Of a stretch of DNA of 64,000 nt, positions 24,390 through 36,085 are shown piece after piece. Both the position numbers and the translations under genes were made by a program. The first letter of the stretch is position 1, and every line of letters begins with the position of its first letter. This DNA is from Inia geoffrensis (Eukaryota; Chordata; Mammalia; Artiodactyla; Iniidae), in the NCBI GenBank assembly GCA_036417435.1, contig CM070904.1, forward strand, positions 64,364,408 to 64,428,407. Reading direction: 5' to 3'. The notes under the pieces are model-generated. The model searched no databases, was not told where the DNA came from, and saw only the letters and a program-made list of their open reading frames with translations.

Positions 24390-24640
24390 CTATTATTGTT
24401 GGTAAGCCCAGACCTCTCTCAAGCACCCACCTGCATAACAGACTGCCTATTCCACACATACTTTGTAAACAATATACCCAAAGCTGAACTCTTAGTTTTC
24501 TCTTCTAATTTCTTCCTCTTTCTGTATTTCCTATCTTTACAAAAGATGCCTTCAGCTGCCCACTGTCTAAAGCCAGAAGTAGGGGAGTTATTCTGGAAGC
24601 ATTCCTCTTCCTCACCTTTGCCTCACCTCAAATCTTTCTG
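24390..24640 (+). repeat. Probable L2 internal fragment
   Basis: The sequence acccaaagctgaactcttag, ctgtatttcctatc, aaagccagaagtaggggag and ttattctggaagcattcctc follows the L2 region that reads 'aaactgaactc...ttccctatct...aagccagaaacctgggagtcatcctggactcctcc'. Degraded. Confidence 0.45.
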
Positions 24641-26489
24641 ACCTTTTGATTTTACTTTCTCCAAATCCTTCATATCCATCCTCTCTTTTATCAAGCTAAG
24701 GTATTACTTGAGATATTTTTGCCTTAGGAAAAAGGAAAATAACAATCAACTTGACCTGTAAAGCAGGAAAGGACCCCCTCTCCCTAATTTTTGATATTAA
24801 GAGCTGGGTTTTAGGATTAGTATATCAGAATTCAGTTCTGATGAACAGCTAAAAATATTGTTTTTATCTATCTGTACCCAAAAACAGTAGTACATAGGGG
24901 AAAACAACCTCAAATATTTATTAATGATTTAATAAGTTAGCCCTAAAGTATCATCAACTTATTATCAATGTTTTTACAAGCTACCACAGAGGTTCCCAAT
25001 TAATTCTCTTTTTCCTACCAGAAAACAGAAAAGTATCTAATTTCACATGAAAGAATTGCAAAGAGGAAATGCCTATCAGAAGCTTCATTTTCTTGGGAGA
25101 AATCAAAAGTGTGTAAACATGCCAATCTCTCTTCATGCTGTGTGGTTGAAATGAAACTCAGCAGGTTTTCCACATACCTAAATTATTACTATGTTTCTTG
25201 GGCTGAGCACAGAAAGAAGGCTAAAGCAGCATTAATTACTGTCACAGACTACATGATAGGCTAGAGTTCACCTTTATAGAGGCAGATTAATTTTGCTTTT
25301 CAATTTAGTCTGCTCTATAGCTATGACAAGATAAATCATTTCAGAGGTTTGTTAAATCTGATTAGGATTCCTGTTTTAGCAGCTATCAAACTTATACATG
25401 GCCCAGTGGTCAGCAGTAAACAAACACCCAGAGGGTAACAACTAGAAATCTTTGGGAAAGAAATACAGAATGCATTTTTATTTTTTAAATCTCCTAGAAA
25501 ATGTAAAACCTCCACTCTTTTGAAAGAATTTCCTTGCTGTGATTTCCAGATGCCTAGTAGGTAATAGGTGTGAGCGCTAAAATTCCACTTTCATGTGAAT
25601 TCCACAACAATCATTTCTCTAATGGAAAATATTCTAAACGGAAAAAGACATTCTGGTTGTTTAAAGTGTCAGTTTTCAGCTTTGACCCTTTTCCCTTGAA
25701 AGCTTGCACCATCCATGCTACTGAGCTTGATAATTTGCTTTCCTCATTATTAAAATAGACCCTTGACAAAGTCAGTGAGAAAAATTCCTCAGAAATCTGG
25801 GGTTCCACTCATAGCATATACACAACTAGGATTCTGAATAATTATTTAAAATTTACTCCAATTTATCAAGACTTTTTGGACTTCTCTATTAGTATATTAG
25901 GTGGGCATAGTGCATGCCTTCTTGGTAAATTCCACGCATAGAATTTTCTTTATTTTGGTTGTGCTAGGAAGATTAATATTCTGTTCAGGAAAGATTTTAT
26001 AAGCGATGGCTGACTACACAGTAGAAGATCCCTTCGTGTATAAATCTCTCTCACTACCTTTAAATTCTATTGTTAAAGATTTATTTCTCTGACCCATGAA
26101 TTTTTTTTCAGTTCCTTTTTGGCTGCTACTCAGTAGTAAGTTTGAGTGTGTGGGATGGGATATGTGGCCTGGAAGAAAAGGCATGAAGTAAGAGAAAGAA
26201 AACTGTAACAATGTACAAATCTTCAGTGAGAAATTTGATTTAGGATTTCAAAAGTAAAAGCCAAGCCTTAAAAAAACCCTAAAACCAAATTGAGTTAAAA
26301 ACTGTTGCGTTAATTAAAATCCTCACTAAGTTAACTGAAAGTAAATTAAAAGTTGATTAATTTTTAAGTATTCATTTAATTACAAGGTGACATTTACTGT
26401 TACCATTTTTTAAATTATTTTTTAACTCAGTGTTTTAAATCCTAAATTCTATTCAATTCATCAGAAAGAGACAGAAGTATAATAGATGA
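24641..26489. other. Unique AT-rich DNA including a low-repeat block
   Basis: No gene. Positions 25225-25440 form a repeat-free block dense in homeodomain-like TAATTA motifs (see findings). Frames of 62-65 codons on both strands carry no recognised motif. Confidence 0.4.
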
Positions 26490-27340
26490 TACGTACAGTT
26501 AATAGAAGCAGTACAAATGGCTTATAAATATGAAAAATGTTCCACCTCACTGTTATCACATCAATATAAATTTGAGCTGGCGACCATTATCTGCCTATCA
26601 TCGTAACCAAGATAAATACACAGTGCCGTTGAGGATTTCAGGCTCATACACCCGAGAATAAATTGGTTTTAAAAAAATAAACCCTCCCAAGAAGGCGATA
26701 AGATAACCTTTAAGGTTCACATATTTTGATTAATTCACCTAGAAATCTATCTTATTAAAATAATCAGAATCTTAAATAAGATATGTAAACAAAGATATCC
26801 ATTAAAAATATTACTTTTGGGCTCCCCTGGTGGCACAGTGGTTGAGCGTCCGCCTGCCGATGCAGGGGACACGGGTTCGTGCCCCGGTCTGGGAAGATCC
26901 CACATGCCGCGGAGCGGCTGGGACCGTGAGCCATCGCCACTGAGCCTGCGCGTCCGGAGCCTGTGCTCTGCAACGGGAGAGGCCACAACAGTGAGAGGCC
27001 CGCGTACCACAAAAAAAAAAAAAAAAAAATTACTTTTAATAAGAAAAAAGCTGAAAACAGCCCGATACTATTAAAATTGGTAGTTTTTAAGAGCACATGA
27101 TGACTTGGAATAATGTTCAAAAAAGATAATATAGAAAAAGTTGATATAACATGCATATATAATGACCTCAATTTTTTAAAATACATATATAGATTAGAAA
27201 TAAGACTAGAATGAATATATCAAACTATAAGTAGTAATTATTTGTAGGTGATGAGATTATAAATTATGTTGTCTTCATGTCTTTATTTGCCTAAGAACAC
27301 ATTAATTTTACAATTAGGAAAATAAAAGTTTTTGAAAATT
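26490..27340 (+). mobile_element. Ancient L1M 3' segment, split by a CHR SINE
   Basis: Sense-strand old L1. Before the SINE come aaaatgttccacctcactg (cf. 'aaaatgctcaacatcact') and cacctagaaatctatctt, ataatcagaatcttaaat and tatccattaaaaatatta. After it come aatgttcaaaaaagataata, gcatatataatgacctcaa and gtaggtgatgagattataaat. The order follows the end of ORF2 and the 3'UTR of older mammalian L1M subfamilies. Heavily mutated. Confidence 0.6.
26819..27028 (+). mobile_element. CHR-type tRNA-derived SINE, copy 4 (nested in L1M)
   Basis: Full-length sense copy from gggctcccctggtggcacag to cgcgtaccac and an A tail of about 18. The duplication attactttt is found at 26810-26818 and 27029-27037. The B-box-like GGGTTCGTGCCC is intact. 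Small differences from the other copies include gggaccgtgagccatcgcc. Confidence 0.95.
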
Positions 27341-28719
27341 AATAGAAAAGTGGCTTGTATATTATCAGAAAGGAAGTTGACTGAAGTTGCTAAATTTTGA
27401 GAGTGAAAACATGTTTGGAATAAGAGAAAAAGCCTTCAATTATTACCTAGTTTTTAATTTGCATCAAATAGACATTAATAAATAATAATACAAGGTGTGT
27501 AACATTATCTTCATTAACGGTATTTCAATGCCCTTAACTATATAATTAAGTTGAATGAAAACTCTAAATACATTATAGTTTACACAAATTATTTCCTGAA
27601 CATATAATAGCTAATATTTTACATTTTACATATCTTTGAATATAAACAGAAAAGTTTAAAGTACTAGATTTTACCCCCCAAAAGACATTTTGCTCTCCTC
27701 CCAGTCTAACAAATTCAGCCAGCTTGATGATATGAATATATTACAGTGGTCTGAAAATATAGACTCTGCTGCCTTACAAGATTTCTTAATTTATAAAATC
27801 TGATTTCTTTAGCTGTTTGTAAGCCTAATAAATATTCCATACTTATATTTCTTAGGTTCATTCTGCTATGTTAGGTCCCAAATCTAGTTAGTATTTGGGG
27901 TTGTACTTGGCTGTGGTGTTTACAAAAGGAGCCATATTTTCAAGACAGAATGTGACTTCCGTTCATTGACCATATCTACACACAGGAAACAAAAACAAAT
28001 AGCTCAGCTTGTGGGACGCTGCTTTGGCACTGAGCAGATACAGATTCTGCGTGAGAGGTTGACGGTATAATTAGCTGATGAGAAACAAGCAGCTGGCAGA
28101 ATCAGGTACTCTCAAATGAAATCTGTTTCAATAGTGTTGACGTTTATACTACAGGCTATAACCAGGGCACTTCTAGTATGGACTGTAGCTGGGCATAAAG
28201 TGGCCACAGTTCTGTGCTGAGTAGAAGTCAGTTCACTCTGATTTTCTAAATTAGTGCAATTTCCCCTCCCTCCCAGTGCACAGGGGGGATTCTTTGGAGC
28301 TATCGACATTCTGCTTTTTATTCAGCAATAGGAGGAAGGCATATTTCGAGGTGGCAACTTTTGCCTAGAGAATTCCTATTCATACCCTGACTTTTGTCAG
28401 ATGGGCCTGCCTACACTTCACTGAAAATTTCATGCATTCTTCTGACTGCCTTTGTTCATACTGTTAACTCTACTAGAAATTATTTATCATCGTCCCCTCC
28501 CCACATGTGTAACTGTAGCTAATTTCAAGTAACACCCGTTAATCAACTTCTGAAGTTATAGCATTTTATTTACCTCACACAACTGGCAATTCACTTGTTA
28601 TTTTCTATGATACTGTCTGCCTTGTACATGAGGGTAAGGTTTTATACTGCTGTTTAAATGTTTTCCAGCCAGACTAAACTACTATTAGTTTCCTGAAGAA
28701 GAGCTGTCCTTACTCTAAT
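27341..28719. other. Unique DNA, no gene seen
   Basis: No clear repeat. The interval 27980-28125 is locally richer in GC and motif-dense (taattagctgatgag, caagcagctggcagaatc) and may be a regulatory element, by inference only. Confidence 0.4.
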
Positions 28720-29045
28720 TTCTGGACCTTTACAAGTGCGATTCCCTTTGCTCATATCATTGTCCTGCTCTGATTCAATTTAATCATGGCTCCACTACAC
28801 ACATGCGTGCACACACACACTTATGCACAGAGTCTTCAAATCTCAGCTGAGACAACACTTTTTTCTAAGAAGACAATTCTACCTTCCCATCTGGGAGGTG
28901 GCTGGGTACTCTTCCTACATGAACCCAAATATCCTCTACTTTCCCTATTGTGGTTCCTTGTAATTGCAATTGCATACTTTATCATCTTCAATAAAGACCC
29001 AGAAGACTGTGAGTTCTTTCCTCATTCATGAATAAATGAATGGAC
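28720..29045 (+). repeat. L2 LINE 3' segment with a short CA run
   Basis: Order of L2 3' landmarks: ctggacctttacaagtgcg, attccctttgctcatatc, cttcaaatctcagctgagac, aagaagacaattctacc, and a terminal cattcatgaataaatgaatg. A (CA)n run at about 28797-28822 is contained in it. Confidence 0.65.
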
Positions 29046-31559
29046 TTCTCAAATAGTATTTAACTTTTCTTGCATGTAGGTCTTCTATGCTTAATAATGA
29101 GGTTATAATAACTAGGGAATGTACCCCCCCCCCTTTTTTTTTTGAGTCTTCTATCACTCAGCATTTCACAAATAATGGATTTTCAAAACTTACAGAATTT
29201 TTTTTGAGGACTGAATTGGATTTCTGAATTGGATTTTTCCTGTGTATTTTTGTCCCATATGAAGTCATAGAAGAACTCTTCTCTAGAAGGGCCCTTAGAG
29301 ATCACTTAGTCCAACCTTTTCATTGATATTTCTTTTGGATTTTACTGTGAGGGTATTTTAGGTAATTTGGCCCAGAGGCAAGATGGGTTAGTTAAGGGAG
29401 AAAATGCTAAGAGTGCATAAATGAAGTTAAGGCAAACTTTTTACTGCTTTTTCCTCCTTTTGAAGGGAGATTTGGCAGAAAGGAAAAGAAAGGGATGGGA
29501 GAATTGTGGAATGGAGTAACAACAATTGAAAGAGATGCAGACTCTAACCCTTGCAGAATCAAGGGTTCAAATGAGTGGAGGGTCAGAGGGAGATGACACA
29601 GCACCATAAGACAATGGGGGCTGGCTTGGGCTGGGGGCAAACCGGCCAGAAAGTTATAGTCTGGAAGACTCTGAATCTATATCTAATTTAGTCTAGTTCA
29701 GGCTCAAAGCAGATCATCCCTAGGAGCACTGAGATTCTAAACTCTCCTTAGGAGAATGGGGAGCTTGGGGATGATTACACTCACTGTGTGTCTCTTTCTC
29801 TCTCCCAGCGTTTTTATAGAAGAAGGACAGGTTAAACTGAACAACAGAATGAACTTGGAAACGAAAACAGGAATATATCACCCAAAAGTTGGAAATAAGG
29901 TCAAGAGTGCGACATATCCTTCCAATATCATATTGGAGCACTGTTCTTAACTTTTGGAAAAGTAACTTGTAGCAATATAACTTGAGAGGTTAGAAAGCCC
30001 AGGCAAGGAAGCCTCAACTGATTGCCTAGGAAGACATTTATGTTTTTATTTTATGAATCACAGCTCCTTTAGGAACAGCTAAATGAGTTCTTCTTCCCAC
30101 TTAGATCTGGCTACCCACAACATTTTTAAGAAGCATTGTCTCTGTGGAGTTCCGTTCTCCCAAAGCCTAGATGCTGGGAGATCAACTCAAGTCACTACAT
30201 GCTATCGCTATTTGGTCATCGAGCCAGAAAATAAAAGTAGGTAGAGAATTGTTTATATATATGTATTTCTGGAGACAACAGAGTCCTAATTTTATTAACT
30301 CACATGTGACCCACAATTTATTAAAATATCTTTCAATTTCCTAGTCCCAGGTTTTTGATAATATCATGCAAATGAAGCAAAGATTACTGATTTAGCAATT
30401 TTTATCTTCATTCATCTTGTCTCTGACAAGGTATTCATATAATATTTGGGTTAACATTCTGAAAATTATTAATATCTTTTCTCTTTTGCCTTTGAGTACT
30501 AGGCCCTCACACTGCTTGCCTCAAAGTAAAGAGTGAGAAATGTGGTAAAAATTAGGATTTGTTACAGAAGGTGTTAAATGGCATGCAAAAAAAAGACTGT
30601 TCTGCGAGACTATGGGTTTGAAAGCCAGATTCAGTAAAAACATAATATTGGCCAAAACGGGAAGGTGTGTTAGATAACTGAGGCAAAGGAGAACTCCAGG
30701 TCCTACTCCCTTTAGGGACCATGAAAAGAAACCACACTACTTTTCATCTGTCAAGGGTACGGAATAAGAAAGTAAACTTGATGGCCCTGAGGTTTAGCTT
30801 TTCCAGCCATCTTCAGTCCCACTTGGCATGGGTGCAAATCAGAGAGCCAAGGGTCCCACCATGGGGCTCACTGTGGTGGCACTGGGGTGAGCCATCAGGC
30901 AGAGGGGCAAATAAAGTTTGTAGCAGAGTCAAAAGTGGTTCCCGCCCAGAGTCAAAAGAGACAAGATCTTGAGTTACATAGGCCTTATTTATTACCTAAG
31001 AGTTCTAGCAGGGCCAGCTCTAACCAAGTGAACAAGAGATCTAGCCCCACGACATGAGTAGCTAGGTAGCATCACACCTCTAGACTTTGACTTTTGCTCT
31101 CTGATACAAGGTTCTATAAGATACACTCTGCTCTCTAATACTCTGATGCCATTCTAGGGTAGAACTGAGAAAGGGATAATGAGCTAAGAGATACGAGATA
31201 TTAAGAGATCTTTTTCTAGAGAGAGTAAACATTATTTAAAGGGGCTAACTAAAACAGCAGAGTTGAAAAAGAATGGAATGGATTAGGCATTAAGTTAATG
31301 TTCTAAGGCTATGATGTACTTGAGGTTAGGGGAAAAGACAGCCCTAGTAATGGGATTAAAAAATAAAGAGTCGTATTTTCTTTGTACATTTAAGTATAGT
31401 AATTTTACCTCACAGCAATGTACCAGATATATACTGAGGAAGAGTAGCACCCATTTCCTCTCCCAAGGCACTTAGAATTGAGTAGAAATCTAGATAATGT
31501 TATTGCTTCACTGGTGTCTGACTCCTATCCCATGTTGTGAGGTTCACTTAAAGGTGGGA
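29046..31559. other. Mostly unique DNA; homopolymer junction and a MIR3-like scrap
   Basis: Ten C followed by ten T at 29124-29143. The stretch agaagggcccttagagatca followed by cttagtccaacc (29285-29320) matches a widely shared ancient SINE-like motif (MIR3/THER-like). A GC-richer patch at 30830-30970 contains an 83-codon frame (30721-30972) that I do not recognise. No gene supported. Confidence 0.4.
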
Positions 31560-31710
31560 TCATCAAGGAACACTTCAGAATGGAGGCAGAAGTTGAGTTG
31601 AATCTTAATTTATGCCTAGGGCTTAGGAAAATGGAGAAAGTCACTGTAGGAAGAGTGGATGTTTGGAACAAAGCTGTGGAGTCAGGAACATATATAGTGT
31701 GGCTAATAGA
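31560..31710 (-). repeat. Possible L2 fragment, antisense
   Basis: The sequence gttgagttgaatcttaattt, then tgtaggaagagtggatgttt and ggaacaaagctgtggag follows the antisense L2 pattern ('gctgagtcttgaa...agggcattccaggcagagggaa'). Weak. Confidence 0.35.
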
Positions 31711-32504
31711 AAGGATAGAATTTCACTTCCATTTTTGGCATTATGGCATATTTGATAATTTGAAAAACTCTATGGATACAAAATATCTAGAAATGTTGGA
31801 TAAAATGTAGCAAATATTCATTTTAGACTCAGAACTGGGCTTCCAAGAGATGAAGGGAAATAACAAGAATCAAGAGTGAAAAGTATGCTAAAATCCAGAA
31901 TGGAAGCTGATATAGACATCACGGCTGCTTTGGAAGGGTTTCCCAGTCTTAGTAACTAAGTACTAATTGTTATGCAAGCTTAGAGCAGAGAGCACCACCC
32001 AAAGCCAGGATCCATGAAAGACTAGACCCTTGGTGAAAGGTGGACTTGAAAAAAACAACAAGTAAACTCATCTATCTTGACCTGAGCTTGAGTGGGAAAA
32101 AAAGTCTCCTCTTGAAAATCTGTTATCACTAGCCTACATTCACATGGGTTTAAAGGTCAAATCTGCACTCTGTAGGTGGTCTCAGAGACCCTAAATTAAA
32201 AATTACCACCAGTAATTGGTATATATTGATTTGTATTGTACCAGAACATCTGGCAGAAGGAAATGGAACATCTCAGGGTTCCCAGAGATAAAGCTCAGCC
32301 AAATATGAACCCAAAGTCCACAGTTACAAAACACATGAGGAAGAATCAGCAAAGTGCTCAATTAAAATCAGACTTACAAGTACAACAAACAATTTAGTTA
32401 TTAAATATATAATGTAAATACATATATTTAAAATGCTTAGAGAAAAATAGATTGAAACATGGGAAAGAAAAATGTCTTTTTCAAAGATAGTCATAATATA
32501 AAAA
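31711..32504. other. Unique AT-rich DNA
   Basis: No gene. No repeat recognised with confidence. Confidence 0.35.
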
Positions 32505-32795
32505 GAACTTATAAGATATATACATACTAGGGATGTAATGTACAACATAGTTAATATAACTGACACTGCCCTATGTTATATATGAAAGTTGTTAAGAGAG
32601 GAAATTCTAAGAGTTCTTATCACAAGGAAAAAATTTTTTTCCTTTTTCTTTTATTTTGTATCTATATGATATGATGAATGTTCACTAAACTCATGGAAAT
32701 CATTTCATGATGTATGTAAGTGAAATTATTATGCTGTACACCTTAAACTTATACAGTGCTGTCTTTCAATTATAGCTCAATAAAAATGGAAGATA
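32505..32795 (+). mobile_element. L1M-type 3'UTR tail
   Basis: Sense tail: aatgtacaacatagttaata, ttatatatgaaagttgttaa, atcacaaggaaaaaattttt, ttttgtatctatatgatatg, atgctgtacaccttaaactt, and a closing aattatagctcaataaaaat. Nearly the same sequence order is found at 45935-46270, so the two are members of one subfamily. Confidence 0.8.
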
Positions 32796-32927
32796 TAAGA
32801 ACTTAAAAAAGTAAAGAATATTAATAAATTAAAATTTAAAACTCAATGGAAGGCTTAAATAACAGGTTACTCCAGACAACAGCTGAAGGGATAACTAATA
32901 AATAAATAATATGTATTAAAAGAAGTA

Positions 32928-33008
32928 TCCATATATGTATAGCTGATTCACTTTGTTATACAGCAGAAACTAACACACCTAATTAAAAAAAGATGAAAAT
33001 AAAAAAAT
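32928..33008 (+). mobile_element. Very short L1 3' tail
   Basis: Only the end of an L1: gtatagctgattcactttg, ttatacagcagaaactaac, then an A-rich tail. The imperfectly matched flanks aaaagaagtatcc (from 32918) and aaaagaagtaccc (from 33009) look like its target duplication; the first ten bases are identical. Confidence 0.7.
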
Positions 33009-33018
33009 AAAAGAAGTA

Positions 33019-33899
33019 CCCAGAATTTATCACAGAGACAAAAGATGAAAAATGTGACAGTGTTTAAGGGACTTGGAGGACTGAATGAGAGTCTAACTGG
33101 GCTTCTGGTAAAAGGATTCTATATAATGAGAAAAGGTAAGAGAGGAAAAACCACAGATGTTTTGTAGAATTTAAAAACATGAATCTTCAGATTGAGGGAA
33201 GCTAATAAATCTCAATCAGGTAAATAAAAAAGAATCCATAGCTAGACATATAACGTCACAGTGAAACTACAGAACACTAAATACAATAAATATTTCAAAA
33301 ACAGCCTGAATTTCCTCCAAAGGACTATAATTAGAGTGACTGCAAACATCTCAGTAGCATCGTTAACAATCAGGAGACATTAGTCCAATTCTATATGCTA
33401 AGAGAAAATGCTGTCATGCAGAATTTTATTCAAGGGAAGAATATGTTTTAGTCAAAACAGCACTGAGAATTTGCCATCAAGAGAGTTTCAGTGAATGAAA
33501 AAATTCTAAAGCACTAAAACTTCTCAGTTACTAAGAATAAAATTATTCTAGAAAAAAAAGATAAGATGCTCAAAGCGTATTGAGGCAAAAAATGGTTAAA
33601 ATTTAGGTGATCCAAACAATCACGGGTGGTATCAAACAATAATAACTATTAATTTGAATGGTAAAAAAATGAGATGGAAAAAATATACTAGGTAAAAATA
33701 ACAAGGAAGAGGGGAGAGAATGATTGTAGATAAGTACACACATGAAATATTTGAAGGTTCATCACTAAAAGAACAGAAATAGAGTGTTTAAATTCTACAG
33801 TAGAGGGGAAATGAAATAGAAACTGAATAATCTCTATGCCAAAAGAAAGCTTTAAAAATGAGCATAGAAAAAGCAGAGTATCTAGAGCACAGAGGAAAA
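33019..33899 (+). repeat. Possible degraded old L1 (L1ME-like) sequence
   Basis: A-rich DNA with a loose resemblance to old L1 3' parts: catgaatcttcagattgagg, cacagtgaaactacagaac, gcatcgttaacaatcagg and ccaattctatatgc. No gene. The call rests on weak similarity. Confidence 0.3.
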
Positions 33900-34480
33900 A
33901 AGATTCTTCCACACTTCTAGTGCGAATCTAAATCAGCACCTTTCTGAAGAACAACTGGGAATATCTTAAAGATTAAGTAATGCATACTCCATGACAACAC
34001 AATTCTATCCCAAGGTATATAGACTACAGCAGTACTTCTTAAGCTATCTATGGTTTAAAACAACTTTTTAAATGCATAATCCACTGCAGAACAATAATTT
34101 TGCAAAATACAAAATCACATGCACAGATGTTGTAGCAATGTCAAATTTCTATAACAGTTTTCCCTTGCTTACTCTCAGTGGTTGTACCTACCTCATCATA
34201 GATAACTAGTAATTCATTGATACTGGTCCATACTATATTTTGAGTAGCACTGCTCAATGCAAAGTCTTAAACACATCCATAGGGAGAAACATACCGGAGT
34301 AATCTACTACTTCTGGATGGTGGGAAAGAAAGAAAAACCTATTGGAGAGGGTTCATGAACTCTGTATTGTTAAACTTCAGTTGAGTAGCAGTTTCAAGTG
34401 TGTTCATTATACTACTCATTATATCTTTCTGTATGTTTGAAGCACTTCATAGTTAAAAAAAGGAAGAAGATACATTGATA
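33900..34480 (+). mobile_element. Ancient L1M 3' end, split by an hAT relic
   Basis: Left part: aattctatcccaaggtatat just before the hAT element. Right part: gtgttcattatactactcat and atgtttgaagcacttcatag ending in an A run. These fit the end of ORF2 and the 3'UTR of old L1M elements in sense. Confidence 0.5.
34030..34252. mobile_element. hAT-type non-autonomous DNA transposon relic
   Basis: The ends are imperfect inverted repeats: cagtacttcttaa on the left, and ttgagtagcactg on the right, whose reverse complement is cagtgctactcaa. This matches the CAGTGNTNCTCAA-like termini of Charlie/MER5-type elements. About 223 bp. The interior has aatcacatgcacagatgttg and tggtccatactatattttga. The 8-bp flanks no longer match. 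Confidence 0.6.
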
Positions 34481-35959
34481 AAAATACTTCTTAAATTGAG
34501 GGTAAAAATCATAGCCATAGGGTTTAAATGTCAGCAATCATTCAGATCTGCCATTCTTTAAAATACTTGAAGAGTTGTTTTTCACAGTTTACAGAACTCC
34601 AAATTGTGTTCAGTTAATATCTCAAGCTAGCATAACACCTGTGGCTTCTGGTCACTAATACTCCATGGTTGAGTCCTACTTCTACACAGAGCAAGCGTTT
34701 GTAGGCACCAGTGTACAGGCAGCCTGGAGCCCATCAGAGGAGATTTTTCCAGGAAGATTCTAATAAGCAAAGAAAAGTGCTATGCCTTCCACATTGGGAT
34801 TCAAGCTTAACTACTATACTCTTTTCATTTTCTTATTCAGCACTTTAAACATTGTCTACAAACACTTAATTGTAAATAAACAGGCAATTGCTTTACTCTG
34901 CTGACTGTTTACATAAAAGACATTAAAAATATATCACTCAAGGGACTCAATTAACAACTGAACACTAGCTAGGATTTGCCTCAGTGGTCAGGGTGACTTG
35001 TGCATTCTTTGTTAGATTCTCCTGAGGCTTAAAAAATGTATTAAGGTTCTCAAATGTCAGGTGACAAGGCAAAGTCATAATCTTACCTTTAAGAATCATA
35101 TTACCACTCTGCACACACAGAAAGTATTATCTATCAATTGTTCCTCTTAATTACAATTATTACTTATTATTTATGCAGCAGTCTCAATACAGAGTAATTG
35201 AGCCATTTTATTTATTGTTAAGGTAGTAAAACAATGAGGTTATTAAACTCTTCCATTGCTTTACTCTATTTTTGTTCTTTTTAAAAGATTGTGATCAGCA
35301 AAAAGTCGTCCTAGCTCTGGGAGACTGTTTATGAATGTAATGATAATTATGAATGCACATGCAAAAATGTACAGATGAGCCATACTTTAAATACACCAGC
35401 AAAAAAAGTACAACTTTTTTCCTGGATTGCTTATAAGTTAGTTTTCAAGTAATTAACAAAATGATTTCCTATTTCACACTAAATTAGAAGTTACCAAATT
35501 AGAGGTAGGAAAATTGCTGAGATGAGTTTCTAATACTATGGTTTTCTAAACTGCCTTCAAATCCAAAGTATTCCTAGAGTGGAAGTCAGGCATATTTCAA
35601 AAAAAAAAAAAAGCCAAAGATTCTGCTTGTGTGCTGGCCATGGAACAAATTCACTTTGAATTTTTCCACGTTAGTCTGATCTAAAGTTCGGTTTCTGACG
35701 CACGGAACAAAAGAGTGAAATTCAACTCCATCTAACTCATATAGATTACATAAACCCTGTGTTCTTCACATGCTAACCTATGTGGAGGCTGAAAATGCAG
35801 TGGATGACATTGTCTTGCTCATCAGGATTCTTGAAGGCTTTGCAGGAGACAAGACTTGGCAATGTTAAATCTTTTGAGTGAAAAAATAATCACACAATGA
35901 TGGGTCATATCTGGTGGAGAAGAGAAGAAACATGACTTTAAGGAAACTTGTATTATTGT
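34481..35959. other. Long repeat-free AT-rich block, candidate conserved non-coding DNA
   Basis: No gene and no recognised transposon from about 34500 to 35900. It is rich in TAATTA/ATAATT, forkhead-like (tgtttac, taaacaggc) and POU-like (gcacatgcaaaaatg) motifs. A 13-nt A run lies at 35600-35612. Confidence 0.4.
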
Positions 35960-36085
35960 CCTCCTGGGTCACTAACTAATTGTATAATTTTGGTCAAATA
36001 CCACTTTTAGCCTCCCTGGTTCTTCATTTCCTCATCTGTAAAATAGGCAGATCAGATTACGTGCTATTTCAATTCCCTCCCAGTC
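35960..36085 (+). repeat. MIR SINE
   Basis: Sense landmarks: gggtcactaactaattgtat, ttggtcaaataccactttt, and tcttcatttcctcatctgta followed by aaataggcagat. Good match to the MIR core. Confidence 0.65.

Noticed and set aside
26819..26930. tRNA gene
   Set aside because: The A- and B-box-like parts belong to the tRNA-derived head of the SINE; no complete cloverleaf and no anticodon arm of a functional tRNA.
28797..28822. Separate CA microsatellite
   Set aside because: Short and interrupted; noted within the L2 fragment only.
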